From Siniperca chuatsi (taxonomy: Eukaryota; Chordata; Actinopteri; Centrarchiformes; Sinipercidae): a DNA stretch of 64,000 nucleotides. The notes beneath the pieces are model-generated. The model worked only from the letters and a program-made list of their open reading frames with translations. It did not search any database and had not been told where the DNA came from. Both the position numbers and the translations under genes were made by a program. Where the stretch lies: the NCBI RefSeq assembly GCF_020085105.1, contig NC_058050.1, positions 30,770,590 through 30,834,589 of the forward strand, given 5' to 3'. Below, piece by piece: positions 11,242 through 22,683 of the stretch (positions within the stretch are counted from its first letter, which is position 1; every line of letters starts with the position of its first letter).

Positions 11242-12054
11242 TTGCCCGATGTCCACTGGGTAGTGGCGCAGGATGACTGGAGCCCACGACCAGTCCAGGC
11301 CACTGCCCACAAGCTCGAGTGGTTGGTCCCGGTCCCGGTCGAGGGAGTGGAGCACCTAGACCAGCAGCTTCTGATCCCTGTGGTCTTGGGAGTGGAGCCC
11401 CTAGACCGGCAGCTTCGGGTCCCCGTGGACTACACCGCCTCCAGGGTGACCAGTTCCATGTACATAACACAATGCCCACGTCAGATCACAACCCTGGTCA
11501 TAGGTGACTCCATCATCAGGAATGTCAACAAACTCTGCAATAAATTGTTGTGACCTGGGTGCCACTGTCAGCGATATAGAGGAAAAAGCTATAGAGATCC
11601 TTGCAAATGAACCGGGCATTAACAAAGTCATTGGACATGTAGGTGTGAATGACATCCGTAAGGAGCAGTCTGAGCTGCTGAAAAATCACTTTGTGCACTT
11701 GTTCTACTCTCTGAAAAGAACGGTGAGACACATCTGCATATTCGGTCCCATCCCCTCTTGTGGCCATTGTGTTGGGCGTTTCAGCAGGCTACTGTCTCTG
11801 CACACCTGGCTCTCATCAGCCTGCGCTGCCCACAGTGTCTCCTACATCAACAATTTCATCCACTTCTGGGAACACAGTTATTTAGAGGCGATGGCATACA
11901 TCCAAACTGGTTGGGGGCAAAATTACTTTCAGCAAACATTTTGTTCTCTGTCATGCATCCTGGTGCTCCACTAACAGGTAGCCAAAACACTCCCACAACC
12001 TCCACTCACTCTGTCAATGCTATTGACGTCTCTGGGGTTACATTGATTCCCTGA
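11242..12054 (+). pseudogene. L2-clade LINE ORF1 (SGNH esterase domain), copy A, broken
   Basis: ORF1 of CR1/L2-type LINEs encodes an esterase-like protein of the RNP. The SGNH blocks can all be seen: V-I-G-D-S-I-I-R-N (block I, Ser) at about 11496-11520, G-V-N-D (block III, Asn) near 11643-11654, and D-G-I-H-P-N (Asp/His) near 11890-11907. An upstream Val/Pro/Leu-rich stretch (11242-11460) reads into the domain. A stop/frame change near 11553 and another after about 11890 split the gene into three open pieces. The endonuclease segment of ORF2 follows on the same strand, so this is one 5'-containing LINE copy. Confidence 0.75.
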
Positions 12055-12107
12055 GAATCTTCTCCGTTGTTCATGAGAAGCCAGGACCCTCTAACAACCC
12101 TGCAAAT

Positions 12108-12740
12108 TTGCCCACTACAGACAGTTCCATCTACAATCAGTCAATTGTACACACCATCCCCATTATTTATAAATCTGGCCATCTAGCTAGGCATAGAGGT
12201 CAACCTAAGTGTGTCTCCTTCAAAAATCTAAGTGTTGGCATGTATCGCCAGCCCTCAGCACATTTTCATGCTTTTAAGGACATTGCAATGCTATGGTCAC
12301 TGTATGCCTCCCCTGAGTTGTTAATAATGGAGGATCTTAACCTGGACTTGATCACTGACAGCTCTAACAAATTAAAAGATCAGTGCCTGGAACTTAATCT
12401 TTTTCAGCTCATAGACAAACTCACCAGACCAAACTTCAAAAATCCTCTTAACTCCACATTAATTGATATCATACTTACTAAGCGACCACATAACTGGCCT
12501 CTGGAGTTTTTGCCCTTGATGTTAGTGATCACTGTCTGTGTCAGAAATACTATAATTCCAAAATCTCAATCTTCAATTATTACCACAAGAAATTATAAGC
12601 ATTTTAATCTTCAGGATTTTTTAAATGATTTGTCAATCTCTGACATTGGTAAAATATTCTCTATTACTGAACCTGCCATGGCACTGGTAAACTTAAATAA
12701 TCAAATTATTATCAGTCAGCTCTCTCTCTGCCTGTGATAG
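12108..12740 (+). pseudogene. L2-clade LINE ORF2, endonuclease domain, copy A, broken
   Basis: A 209-codon open stretch carries apurinic-type endonuclease features of non-LTR elements. E-D-L-N-L-D at about 12330-12347 corresponds to the usual G-D-[FL]-N, so the Gly is changed but the Asp is kept. S-T-L-I-D-I-I-L follows at about 12455-12480. The S-D-H motif at 12523-12531 is present only in a shifted frame, so at least one indel lies before it. The N-terminal part of the domain is missing or scrambled. ORF1 lies upstream and the RT segment downstream. Confidence 0.7.
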
Positions 12741-14333
12741 TTCCACTAAATTTTGGAACACCATAGCATCTCTTAAGAACTCATCAAGATCACACCTCCC
12801 ATGTCAAGTCAAACAACTATCTGGTCATATTACTGATAGATCTTCTATGGTATAAGCTTTTAATCCTCATTTCCTCTCCTTTGGTCTTTTATATAATATG
12901 TCTGCTGATTCATCTGTAGACAATTACCATATCTGTCTAGCAGAGGGAGTCCCCGTCGCCTCAGCTCCCTCTGAGTGTAAATTTTCTTTTAATCTGGTCA
13001 GCAGTGCAGATGATTACAAAACTCTGGTTAGGTTAAAAGCTTGCAAAAACACTAGTGCAATTAATATTGACCCATATCTCACACATATTTTAATCAAACA
13101 TTTTTAACAGGCATGATTCCAGCTTTGTGGAAAAGCCCTTCAGCAATACCCTTCCACAAAAGTGGTGATGTCACCAATATCCAAACTTCCCTTATCAGCA
13201 AAAATCCAAGAATCCTCGGTCAGTTTACAGCTACGTGCCTTTATTGACTCACGAAACTTACTACAGCCACAGCAGTCTGGTTTTCGCCCAGGTCGCAGCA
13301 CAATAACAGCTGGAGTTTCCGTCATTGATAACATTGTCTCCTTCATAGATAAAAACAGTTGTGTGCTGCCCTCTTCATTGACCTCTCTAAAGCATTTGAT
13401 ACCGTTGATTCCAAAATCCTACTCCCCAAACTACAGTCTATAGGTCTAGATGAAGCCACGCTTAATTGGTTCCACTCTTACCTTACAGAGAACTCAGACT
13501 GTTGTTGCTGATGGTACTCAGTCAAGCCATCTTACAATCAGAAATGAGGTTGCCACAGGGTCTAGCCTTGGTCCACTGCAGTTTACGTCATACATAAATA
13601 ACATAATACTTCCAAATCAATTCTTCAACATCCATTTTATTTTTGCTGATGATACTATTTTATATGCCTCAGGCTCCACCACAGCCCTTTGATGCTTTCC
13701 AAGTATCACTCTTTAATCACAGACTAGTTTTAAATGCAGAAACCAAGTACATGGTATTCTCCACCTCCACCAGTGACTATCCTGCCATTACAACTCTAAA
13801 TGGCACCCATATTACTCTTGCTGAGTCCTACAAATATTTAGGAATTTGGCTTGACAGCAGACTATCATTCAAGATTCACATTCAACATTTGACTTAAAAC
13901 TTAAAAATCAAACTAGGTTTCTTGTAGTGAATTAAAGGATGTCTGTCTTCTTCCCCAACAGTACAGAAACTATTGTGCAATCAACTTTCATGTCTGTCAC
14001 TGACTATGAAGATACTCTTTATTGTCATGTTGCCCCATCAATACTTCAGCAGTTAAATCCTGTGTATCACAGTGCTTCATGCTTTATCACAAATGACACA
14101 TTTCGTAGCTCATCAATACTCAATACTCATTTCTCTGTATCACACGGTTGGGTGGACTTCTTTTACAGTCAAGAAGAAATAGCCATCTCATGTTCATCTA
14201 TAAAGCTCTGCTGTTGAAGCTTCCCAAACTACCTCACATACCTCACTTTCTTATGCACTACTAATGTTGGCAGAACTAGTTTCCGGTACTATGCACCTTT
14301 TAAATGGAATGAACTGCACTCAAACTACAGTCT
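12741..14333 (+). pseudogene. L2-clade LINE ORF2, reverse transcriptase domain, copy A, broken
   Basis: From about 13107 the plus strand encodes RT motifs in several frames: S-G-F-R-P-G-R-S-T-I-T-A (about 13279-13315), A-F-D-T-V-D (about 13390), the catalytic F-A-D-D box (about 13641-13652), and Y-K-Y-L-G-I-W-L-D (about 13830). Frameshifts at about 13350, 13490, 13545 and 13685 prevent a single reading. The interval 12741-13100 retains only scattered coding. The copy ends abruptly at the D2 junction (14333), before the LINE 3' end. Confidence 0.75.
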
Positions 14334-15057
14334 TGTATGTATCCATATTATATTTTCATAACCATCTTCTCTAATATGTATAGGAGTTCTATATTTTTCT
14401 TTTTAATTGTCCTCATTTCTTTGAGTTGTGTTTCTTTTAGGAATAACCAGTTATATAAAGAGAACAATGACATGTAACTCACCTTGGAAAAAGACACAGA
14501 ATGCCAAAAATAAGAAGAATAATGATATTGCACAAATCTTGTCCTACTGTAACTGTGTGATATGAAAAAACACACTAATGTTTTTCCCTGATACCCTATC
14601 AGGAAATATCTGATATTTAAGATCATGTCAAGTCAACTTTTGTTACTTTTAAATAAAAGTCTTTTTATTGAAGAATTTGTGTCTTCCTAGTTCGTGCCTC
14701 TCCACCACATACCGTCACTGTCCCGAGAACCACATGTCTCTAAAAATCAACTTTTAAGTGAGCTCAGAAAACTTTATTTTCAAAGCTTCTTTGTGACTAT
14801 TCCTTTCCAGCTAATCCAGTGGGGATTTAAAAGTTTATTTGCTGCTTAAGACGCATACGAGAATCTCGCAACCCATAAAAGAACACATCATCCTTCAGTT
14901 TATCAGAAAATTGAAAATCATCCATGGCGTTTCACTCTGGACATAAGAGGTATAAAAATTAGCAGATCTAAAAGTAACCTGCCAACTTCAAAACTGTCAA
15001 ACAAATGTGTGTAAGTGAGTAAAAAGTTAAGCTCACAATATTTGCCTCTGAGATGTC

Positions 15058-15178
15058 GTGACGAGTAGAAGTATAAAGCTGCATCAAATGGAAATACTAA
15101 GTAAAAGTACAAGTGCACTCAAATTTGTACTTAGTACAGTACTTGAGTAAAAGTACTTAGTTACATTCCAACATACTG
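15058..15178. repeat. AGTACTT-type dispersed repeat, third copy
   Basis: Same sequence as 7125-7240 with small insertions; part of D2 copy B. Confidence 0.55.
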
Positions 15179-15699
15179 GTTTAGGCATCAAAACTAAACC
15201 AAGTAGTTTTGTTGCCTAAACCTAACCAAAGTGCGACTGAAAACTGAAAATCGTTTTTAAAAACTGAAAATGATAAGTCAACTAAGTCTAAAAATAATAA
15301 GGCACAATTGTCAAAATTAGCCCCATTTGGGACTCAAACTTTTGTTTCTTGGATGAAAGACCCTTCGCCATCCACCACAAAGCTCCTTCCAATGTGGACT
15401 TTGTCACTTTATATTATGTCACTTGACTTCCCAAAGCGCCACTCGGCGCTTGTCAACTGGGTGGCGCAGGACATCTAACAGGGTGGATCTGCACTGGCTG
15501 ACTGGATGGCGCCGCAATGTCCATCAATTGGGTCAAAGCCTGAGCTGTTTCGACCGGTCTTGCCCGATGTCCACTGGGTGGTGGCGCTGGGATGACTGGA
15601 GCCCACGACCAGGCCCACCGCACGCCCACAAGCTCGAGTGGTTGTCCCGGTCCGGTCGAGGAGGTGGACGCACCTAGAGCCAGCAGCTTCTGATCCCGC

Positions 15700-16391
15700 C
15701 AGCGGGTCTTGGGGTGGAGCCCCAGACCGGCAGCTTTCTCGGTCCTCATGACCTACAATCGCTCCAGGGTGACCAGTTCCATGTACATAACACAATGCCC
15801 CGCGTCAGATCACAACCCTGGTCATAGGTGACTCCATCATCAGGAATGTCAACAAACTCTGCAACAAATTGTTGTGACCTGGGTGCCACTGTCAGCGATA
15901 TAGAGGAAAAGCTATAGAGATCTCTTGCAAATGAACCGTGGCATTAACAAAGTCATTGGACATGTAGGTGTGAATGACATCCGTAAGGAGCAGTCTGAGC
16001 TGCTGAAAAATCACTTTTGTGCACTTGTTCTACTCTCCTGAAAAGAACGGTGAGATAACATCTGCATGTCGATTCCCATCCCCTCTGTGTGGCCATTGTG
16101 TTGGGCGTTTCAGCAGAGCTACTGTCTCTGCACACCTGGCTCTCATCAGCTCATGCTTTGCCCACAGTGTCTCCTCTACATCAACAATTTCATCCACTTC
16201 TGGGAACACAGTTATTTAGAGGCGATGGCATACATCCAAACTGGTTGGGGCAAAATTACTTTCAGCAAACATTTTGTTTCTCTGTCATGCATCCTGGTGC
16301 TCCACTAACAGGTAGCCAAAACACTACCCACAACCTCCACTCACTCTGTCAATGCTATTGGACGTCCTCTGGGGTTACATTGATTCCCTGA
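15700..16391 (+). pseudogene. L2-clade LINE ORF1 (SGNH esterase domain), copy B, broken
   Basis: Counterpart of 11242-12054. The same G-D-S, G-V-N-D and D-G-I-H-P-N blocks occur (about 15825, 15970 and 16222), but many extra one- or two-base insertions spread the coding over three frames. It is more damaged than copy A. Confidence 0.7.
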
Positions 16392-17095
16392 GAGTCTTCT
16401 CCGTTGTTCATGAGAAGCCAGGACCCTCTAACAACCCTGCAAATTTGCTCACTACAGACAGTTCCATCTACAATCAGTCAATTGTACACACCATCCCCAT
16501 TATTTATAAATCTGGCCATCTAGCTAGGCATAGAGGATTCAACCTAAGTAATGTCAGCTTCAAAAATCTAGGTGTTGGCATGTATCGCTTCAGCCCTCAG
16601 CACATTTTTCCATGCTTTTAAGGACATTTTACTGCAATGCTATGGTCACTGTATGCCTCCCCTGAGTTGTTAATAATGGAGGATCTTAACCTGGACTTGA
16701 TCACTGACAGCTCTAACAAATTAAAAGATCAATTACCTGGAACTTAATCTTTTTTCAGCTCATAGACAAACTCCACCAGACCAAACTTCAAAAATCCTCT
16801 TAACTCACATTAATTGATATCATACTTACTTACTAAGCCACATAACCGGCTCCTGAGTTTTATCTTGATGTTAGTGTGATCACTGTCTGTGCTCTAGAAA
16901 TACTATAATTCCAAAATCTCAATCTTCAATTATTACTACAAGAAATTATAAGCATTTTAATCTTTCAGGATTTTTAAATGATTTGTCAATCTCTGACATT
17001 GGTAAAATATTCTCTATTACTGAACCTGCCATGGCACTGGTAAACTTAAATAATCAAATTATTATCAGTCAGCTCTCTCTCTGCCTGTGATAGTT
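16392..17095 (+). pseudogene. L2-clade LINE ORF2, endonuclease domain, copy B, broken
   Basis: Counterpart of 12108-12740. The E-D-L-N-L-D box is at about 16678-16695. Multiple indels (for example near 16735, 16770 and 16850) leave no open stretch longer than about 90 codons. Read by alignment to copy A. Confidence 0.65.
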
Positions 17096-17464
17096 CCACT
17101 AAATTTTGGAACACCATAGCATCTCTAAGAACTCATCAGATCCCACACCTCCCATGTCAAGTCAAACAACTATCTGGTCATATTACTGATAGATCTTCTA
17201 TGGTATAAGCTTTTTAATCCTCATTTCTCTCCTTTGGTCTTTTATATAATATGTCTGCTGATTCATCTGTAGACAATTACCATATCTGTCTAGCAGAGGG
17301 AGTCCCCGCCGCCTCAGCTCCTCTGAGTGTAAATTTTCTTTTAATCTGGTCAGCAGTGCAGATGATTACAAAACTCTGGTTAGGTTAAAAGCTTGCAAAA
17401 ACACTAGTGCAATTAATATTGACCCATATCTCACACATATTTTAATCAAACATTTTTAACAGGC

Positions 17465-18887
17465 ATGATTCCAGCTTTGTGGAAAAGCCCTTCAGCAATA
17501 CCCTTCCACAAAAGTGGTGATGTCACCAATATCCAAACTTCCCTTATCAGCAAAAATCCAAGAATCCTCGGTCAGTTTACAGCTCGTGCCTTTATTGACT
17601 CACGAAACTTACTACAGCCACAGCAGTCTGGTTTTCGCCCAGGTCGCAGCACAATAACAGCTGGAGTTTCCGTCATTGATAACATTGTCTCCTTCATAGA
17701 TAAAAAACAGTTGTGTGCTGCCCTCTTCATTGACCTCTCTAAAGCATTTGATACCGTTGATTCCAAAATCCTACTCCCCAAACTACAGTCTATAGGTCTA
17801 GATGAAGCCACGCTTAATTGGTTCCACTCTTACCTTACAGAGAGAACTCAGACTGTTGTTGCTGATGGTACTCAGTCAAGCCATCTTACAATCAGAAATG
17901 GGTTGCCACAGGGGTCTAGCCTTGGTCCACTGCAGTTTACGTCATACATAAATAACATAATACTTCCAAATCAATTCTTCAACATCCATTTTATTTTTGC
18001 TGATGATACTATTTTATATGCCTCAGGCTCCACCACAGCCCTTTGATGCTTTCCAAGTATCACTCTTTAATCACAGACTAGTTTTAAATGCAGAAACCAA
18101 GTACATGGTATTCTCCACCTCCACCAGTGACTATCCTGCCATTACAACTCTAAATGGCACCCATATTACTCTTGCTGAGTCCTACAAATATTTAGGAATT
18201 TGGCTTGACAGCAGACTATCATTCAAGATTCACATTCAACATTTGACTTAAAACTTAAAAATCAAACTAGGTTTCTTGTAGTGAATTAAAGGATGTCTGT
18301 CTTCTTCCAACCGTAAAACTATTGTGCAATCAACTTTCATGTCTGTCACTGACTATGAAGATACTCTTTATTGTCATGCTGCCCCATCAATACTTCAGCA
18401 GTTAAATCCTGTGTATCACAGTGCTTCATGCTTTATCACAAATGACACATTTCGTACTCATCAATACTCAATACTCATTCTCTGTATCACACGGTTGGGT
18501 GGACTTCTTTACAGTCAAGAAGAAATAGCCATCTCATGTTCATCTATAAAGCTCTACTGTTGAAGCTTCCAAACTACCTCACATACCTCACTTTCTTATG
18601 TACGCACTAATGTTGGCAGAACTAGTTTCCGGTACTATGCACCTTTTAAATGGAATGAACTGCACTCAAACTACAGTCTTCCATTCCCCTTGGAGATTTT
18701 AAAGCTTTATTATCAGAAGTTTTCAATGATTCTTGTAACTGTTTTAATTAATTACCTTGTTTATTGTGTAGTCTTGATTCTGTTTTTATTTGTTTTCTTT
18801 TGAATGTTCTTGATGTCAGATCTCTCTTGGAAAAGAGATCTTAATCTCAACAAGACTGCCTTTTTAAAAAGAGATTAAATAAAATAT
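17465..18887 (+). pseudogene. L2-clade LINE ORF2, reverse transcriptase and 3' end, copy B
   Basis: Best preserved RT copy: 17465-18046 is open for 193 codons. It contains [34 protein letters not shown] and F-A-D-D-T-I-L-Y-A, which are RT motifs 2a to C of the L2 group with F in place of the usual Y before ADD. A frame change at about 18043 leads to Y-K-Y-L-G-I-W-L-D (18186) and the C-terminal L2-type segment to about 18690. The element ends near 18887 in 'gagattaaataaaata'. Stops at 18248 and frame changes make it inactive. Confidence 0.78.
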
Positions 18888-19811
18888 ATGTATATTAAGG
18901 CCTAAACTTATGCATAATTAAGGATGTGACCTCTTTGAGTGACAGGTGGCTGCTGTCAGCGGTGCACATACGTGTCTGTAACTTTCAGATTACATGCTAG
19001 TAGTGCTTACAGTCAAAATGCATGTTACTGATTGTTGCAAAAACAATTTTAAAGCATTAAACATACTGTAACAATTTTTTCTGTAGAATGATGGTAAACT
19101 ACAGTTAACAGTGTCATACTGTAGCTAGTCATGCAGTAATATAGCCTACTGTATTTCTACAGTGTTGAAGTTGCAATCTACATTTTAATCGACAGAGGGT
19201 TGGCATCCAGGTGTCCAGGCTGTCATCAAAATGAGGGAGTGAAGGAAGAGATGTTTTCCACCTCGGAATGAGGGATGATGAGGTTTGACTGCATGGGCTT
19301 GCCATCTCCTTCACAAGGAGAGAATCCAGAATCCAAGGTCTCAGGCACTTCAGGGGATCTCAAAACCTGTATAACAACAAGGCGACACTTTTCAGTCCCC
19401 AAGTTTCAACTATCTATGGCCATAATGGATTATCGTGTCATCAAAATTCTCAATATTCTCAAGAAACCGCTTTTAACACTAGCAGACAGTGCATACCAGC
19501 CAGAACAGCTAGGCTGAGATTTTAAGATTTTAACATTCTGCAATAGTGCAAAAGTACTCAGTTAGAAGCTAAATAAAAGAAATGAACTTACATTACAACT
19601 TACATTCCTATTACGTACGACTACAGTAGGTAAACTAAAAATTCACTCACCAAAACGTTGTAAAAACAGTTATGAACCAACGGCACACAGGTCACCGGAT
19701 CACCTCAGTCACTATTCTTGTCTGTTGAACTCAGTGTTGCTTGGTTTCACATACAAATTCATCATTAGTGCGCATGCGCCAACATGCATGCTGCCTGCTG
19801 CCATAACTCCG
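18888..19811. other. Non-coding flank of the LINE, duplicated, no gene
   Basis: No recognisable coding. The sequence recurs at about 22680-23588 with small differences. It includes a 'gcgcatgcgc' palindrome at about 19770. Confidence 0.5.
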
Positions 19812-20190
19812 CCTCCATCCATCCATTTTCTACCGCTTGGTCCCCGTTTAGGGGTCGCGGTGACTGGAGCCTATCCCAGTGACTTCTCGGGCCTTAGGCA
19901 GTGGGCACACCCTGGACAGTGGCCAACCTGCCGCAGGGCGAACACAGACACAGACAAGGACAGACAACCATTCACTCACACATTCATTCAATACGGGCAA
20001 TTTAGAGTTATCAATTAACCTACACATGCATGTCTTTGGACGGTGGGAGGAAGCCGGAGAACACGGGGAGGACATGCAGACTCCACCCAGAGAGATTGTG
20101 TGATGTTGGTCCGGTCCGGGAATCGAACCCACGAACCCACGATCTCCTTATTGGGAGGCAGGAGCTGTAGCCGCTCTGCCACCGTGCACC
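19812..20190 (-). mobile_element. 5'-truncated RTE-like retroelement fragment with target-site duplication
   Basis: Present in D3 copy A and absent from copy B, which gives exact boundaries. 'taactccg' (19804-19811 and 20191-20198) flanks it and occurs once at the empty site (about 23596-23603). The left end is a CCAT repeat, which on the minus strand is a (GGAT)n-type 3' tail as in RTE-clade LINEs; the other end is the truncation point. The interior is a very common teleost repeat ('gcatgtctttggacggtggg'). RTE assignment is by resemblance. Confidence 0.7.
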
Positions 20191-20413
20191 TAACTCCGTC
20201 TCGTTGTCTCATATTGATATTTATTCATACCTCTAGTACTGCTTGCAATATCTCATTATAAATAAGCTACGCTTAACTTGACAGTTCATGCACTATTACT
20301 TCATACCATATTATTATCATCAACCGTAAACCCACTTTGTACTTCCACACTTATTTTATTTTATACTTATACCCATTTGGTACTTAATTTATTTTCTGAC
20401 CTGTACTATAGTG

Positions 20414-20624
<211 letters not shown>

Positions 20625-20880
20625 AAAGGCTGGATAGCTCAATTGGTAAGTCTCAGGACTTTCACACAGGGGACCCGGGTTCGGAGGAATCCCCTCGGAC
20701 GCATTGAGCAATGACCATCATCCAGTGCGGAAAGGCTGGATAGCCTTTCGATTTGATAGGCCACGGACACCTCACGGGGAACAAGGGTTCGACCTCGGGG
20801 CGCAATGAGCAATGACCCATCATCCAGTGTGGGTCCTTAGGCAAGACCCTTCACGCTGCTGCCTACCTCATGATGATGAG
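20625..20880 (+). mobile_element. tRNA-like SINE heads, two degenerate units
   Basis: The first unit has a tRNA-like A box ('tagctcaattggtaagtctc', 20634-20653) and a B-box-like 'gggttcg' near 20678. A second, more degraded unit starts at about 20733 ('aaggctggatag') with 'gggttcgacctc' near 20787. Both are followed by 'gagcaatgaccatcatccag'-type tails. Probably a SINE dimer or tRNA-derived repeat; no intact tRNA fold is claimed. Confidence 0.5.
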
Positions 20881-21105
20881 TGACGATGAAATGATTGACA
20901 TGCCGCTCAGACGTCGCCCGGCCAAACAAGGTCTGCGTCAGGTGTTGGGGAACCAGGCATCGAGACGACAAATGGGCTACTGGAACAAGACGGAAATGGG
21001 CGAGATGCGATAACAAGGCTCTGTTGGAATGCTACTACTCCAGTAACCCTAGTCAGAGGGTTTACATGCACAGGATGTGGGGGTGAATGGTTACTTCAGA
21101 ACCCG
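20881..21105 (+). pseudogene. LINE ORF fragment (possibly R4/Dong or related clade)
   Basis: The plus strand encodes N-K-A-L-L-E-C-Y-Y-S-S-N-P-S-Q-R followed by Y-M-H-R-M-W, a motif I associate with fish non-LTR elements outside the L2 clade. It breaks off at 21105 where D3 copy B starts. The clade is uncertain. Confidence 0.4.
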
Positions 21106-22683
21106 CCTCAGCTCCCTCTGAGTGTAAATTTTCTTTTAATCTGGTCAGCAGTGCAGATGATTACAAAACTCTGGTTAGGTTAAAAGCTTGCAAAAACACT
21201 AGTGCAATTAATATTGACCCATATCTCACACATATTTTAATCAAACATTTTTAACAGGCATGATTCCAGCTTTGTGGAAAAGCCCTTCAGCAATACCCTT
21301 CCACAAAAGTGGTGATGTCACCAATATCCAAACTTCCCTTATCAGCAAAAATCCAAGAATCCTCGGTCAGTTTACAGCTACGTGCCTTTATTGACTCACG
21401 AAACTTACTACAGCCACAGCAGTCTGGTTTTCGCCCAGGTCGCAGCACAATAACAGCTGGAGTTTCCGTCATTGATAACATTGTCTCCTTCATAGATAAA
21501 AAACAGTTGTGTGCTGCCCTCTTCATTGACCTCTCTAAAGCATTTGATACCGTTGATTCCAAAATCCTACTCCCCAAACTACAGTCTATAGGTCTAGATG
21601 AAGCCACGCTTAATTGGTTCCACTCTTACCTTACAGAGAACTCAGACTGTTGTTGCTGATGGTACTCAGTCAAGCCATCTTACAATCAGAAATGGAGGTT
21701 GCCACAGGGTCTAGCCTTGGTCCACTGCAGTTTACGTCATACATAAATAACATAATACTTCCAAATCAATTCTTCAACATCCATTTTATTTTTTGCTGAT
21801 GATACTATTTTATATGCCTCAGGCTCCACCACAGCCCTTTGATGCTTTCCAAGTATCACTCTTTAATCACAGACTAGTTTTAAATGCAGAAACCAAGTAC
21901 ATGGTATTCTCCACCTCCACCAGTGACTATCCTGCCATTACAACTCTAAATGGCACCCATATTACTCTTGCTGAGTCCTACAAATATTTAGGAATTTGGC
22001 TTGACAGCAGACTATCATTCAAGATTCACATTCAACATTTGACTTAAAACTTAAAAATCAAACTAGGTTTCTTGTAGTGAATTAAAGGATGTCTGTCTTC
22101 TTCCAACCGTAAAACTATTGTGCAATCAACTTTCATGTCTGTCACTGACTATGAAGATACTCTTTATTGTCATGCTGCCCCATCAATACTTCAGCAGTTA
22201 AATCCTGTGTATCACAGTGCTTCATGCTTTATCACAAATGACACATTTCGTACTCATCAATACTCAATACTCATTCTCTGTATCACGGTTGGGTGGACTT
22301 CTTTACAGTCAAGAAGAAATAGCCATCTCATGTTCATCTATAAAGCTCTACTGTTGAAGCTTCCAAACTACCTCACATACCTCACTTTCTTATGTGCATG
22401 CACTAATGTTGGCAGAACTAGTTTCGATTACTATGCACCTTTTAAATGGAATGAACTGCACTCAAACTACAGTCTTCCATTCCCTTGGAGATTTTAAAGC
22501 TTTATTATCAGAAGTTTTCAATGATTCTTGTAACTGTTTTAATTAATTACCTTGTTTATTGTGTAGTCTTGATTCTGTTTTATTTGTTTTCTTTTGAATG
22601 TTCTTGATGTCAGATCTCTCTTGGAAAAGAGATCTTAATCTCAACAAGACTGCCTTTTTAAAAAGAGATTAAATAAAATATAT
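21106..22683 (+). pseudogene. L2-clade LINE ORF2, reverse transcriptase and 3' end, copy C
   Basis: Third copy of the RT segment, in D3 copy B. The open stretch 21309-21659 carries the F-R-P-G-R-S-T and A-F-D-T-V-D motifs. The F-A-D-D region is split by an extra T near 21790. The C-terminal segment (22120-22497) is the longest open version of that part in the window (125 codons). It ends in the LINE 3' tail near 22683. Confidence 0.75.

Larger units (their letters stand above)
10046..14333. repeat. Tandem duplication D2, copy A (about 4.3 kb)
   Basis: Runs from 'gtatgtatccatatta' to 'aaactacagtctt' in the LINE ORF2 3' part, where the sequence jumps back to 'gtatgtatccatatta' to start copy B. 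Contains the AGTACTT repeat, LINE ORF1, endonuclease and RT segments. Confidence 0.88.
14334..18680. repeat. Tandem duplication D2, copy B (about 4.35 kb)
   Basis: Direct repeat of 10046-14333. The first 2.8 kb (to about 17100) carries an unusually dense scatter of short insertions relative to copy A. From about 17100 on the two copies agree closely. After 18680 this copy continues into the genuine LINE 3' end. Confidence 0.88.

Noticed and set aside
11165..11479. Pro/Gly-rich minus-strand open frame with repeated G-L-G-A-P-L-P-R
   Set aside because: Antisense to the GC-rich, internally repetitive region upstream of the LINE esterase domain; in D2 copy B the frame is destroyed by indels.
20634..20700. 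Possible functional tRNA gene
   Set aside because: A and B boxes are visible but no complete cloverleaf or intact acceptor stem was found, and the unit continues into a SINE-type tail next to a degraded second copy.
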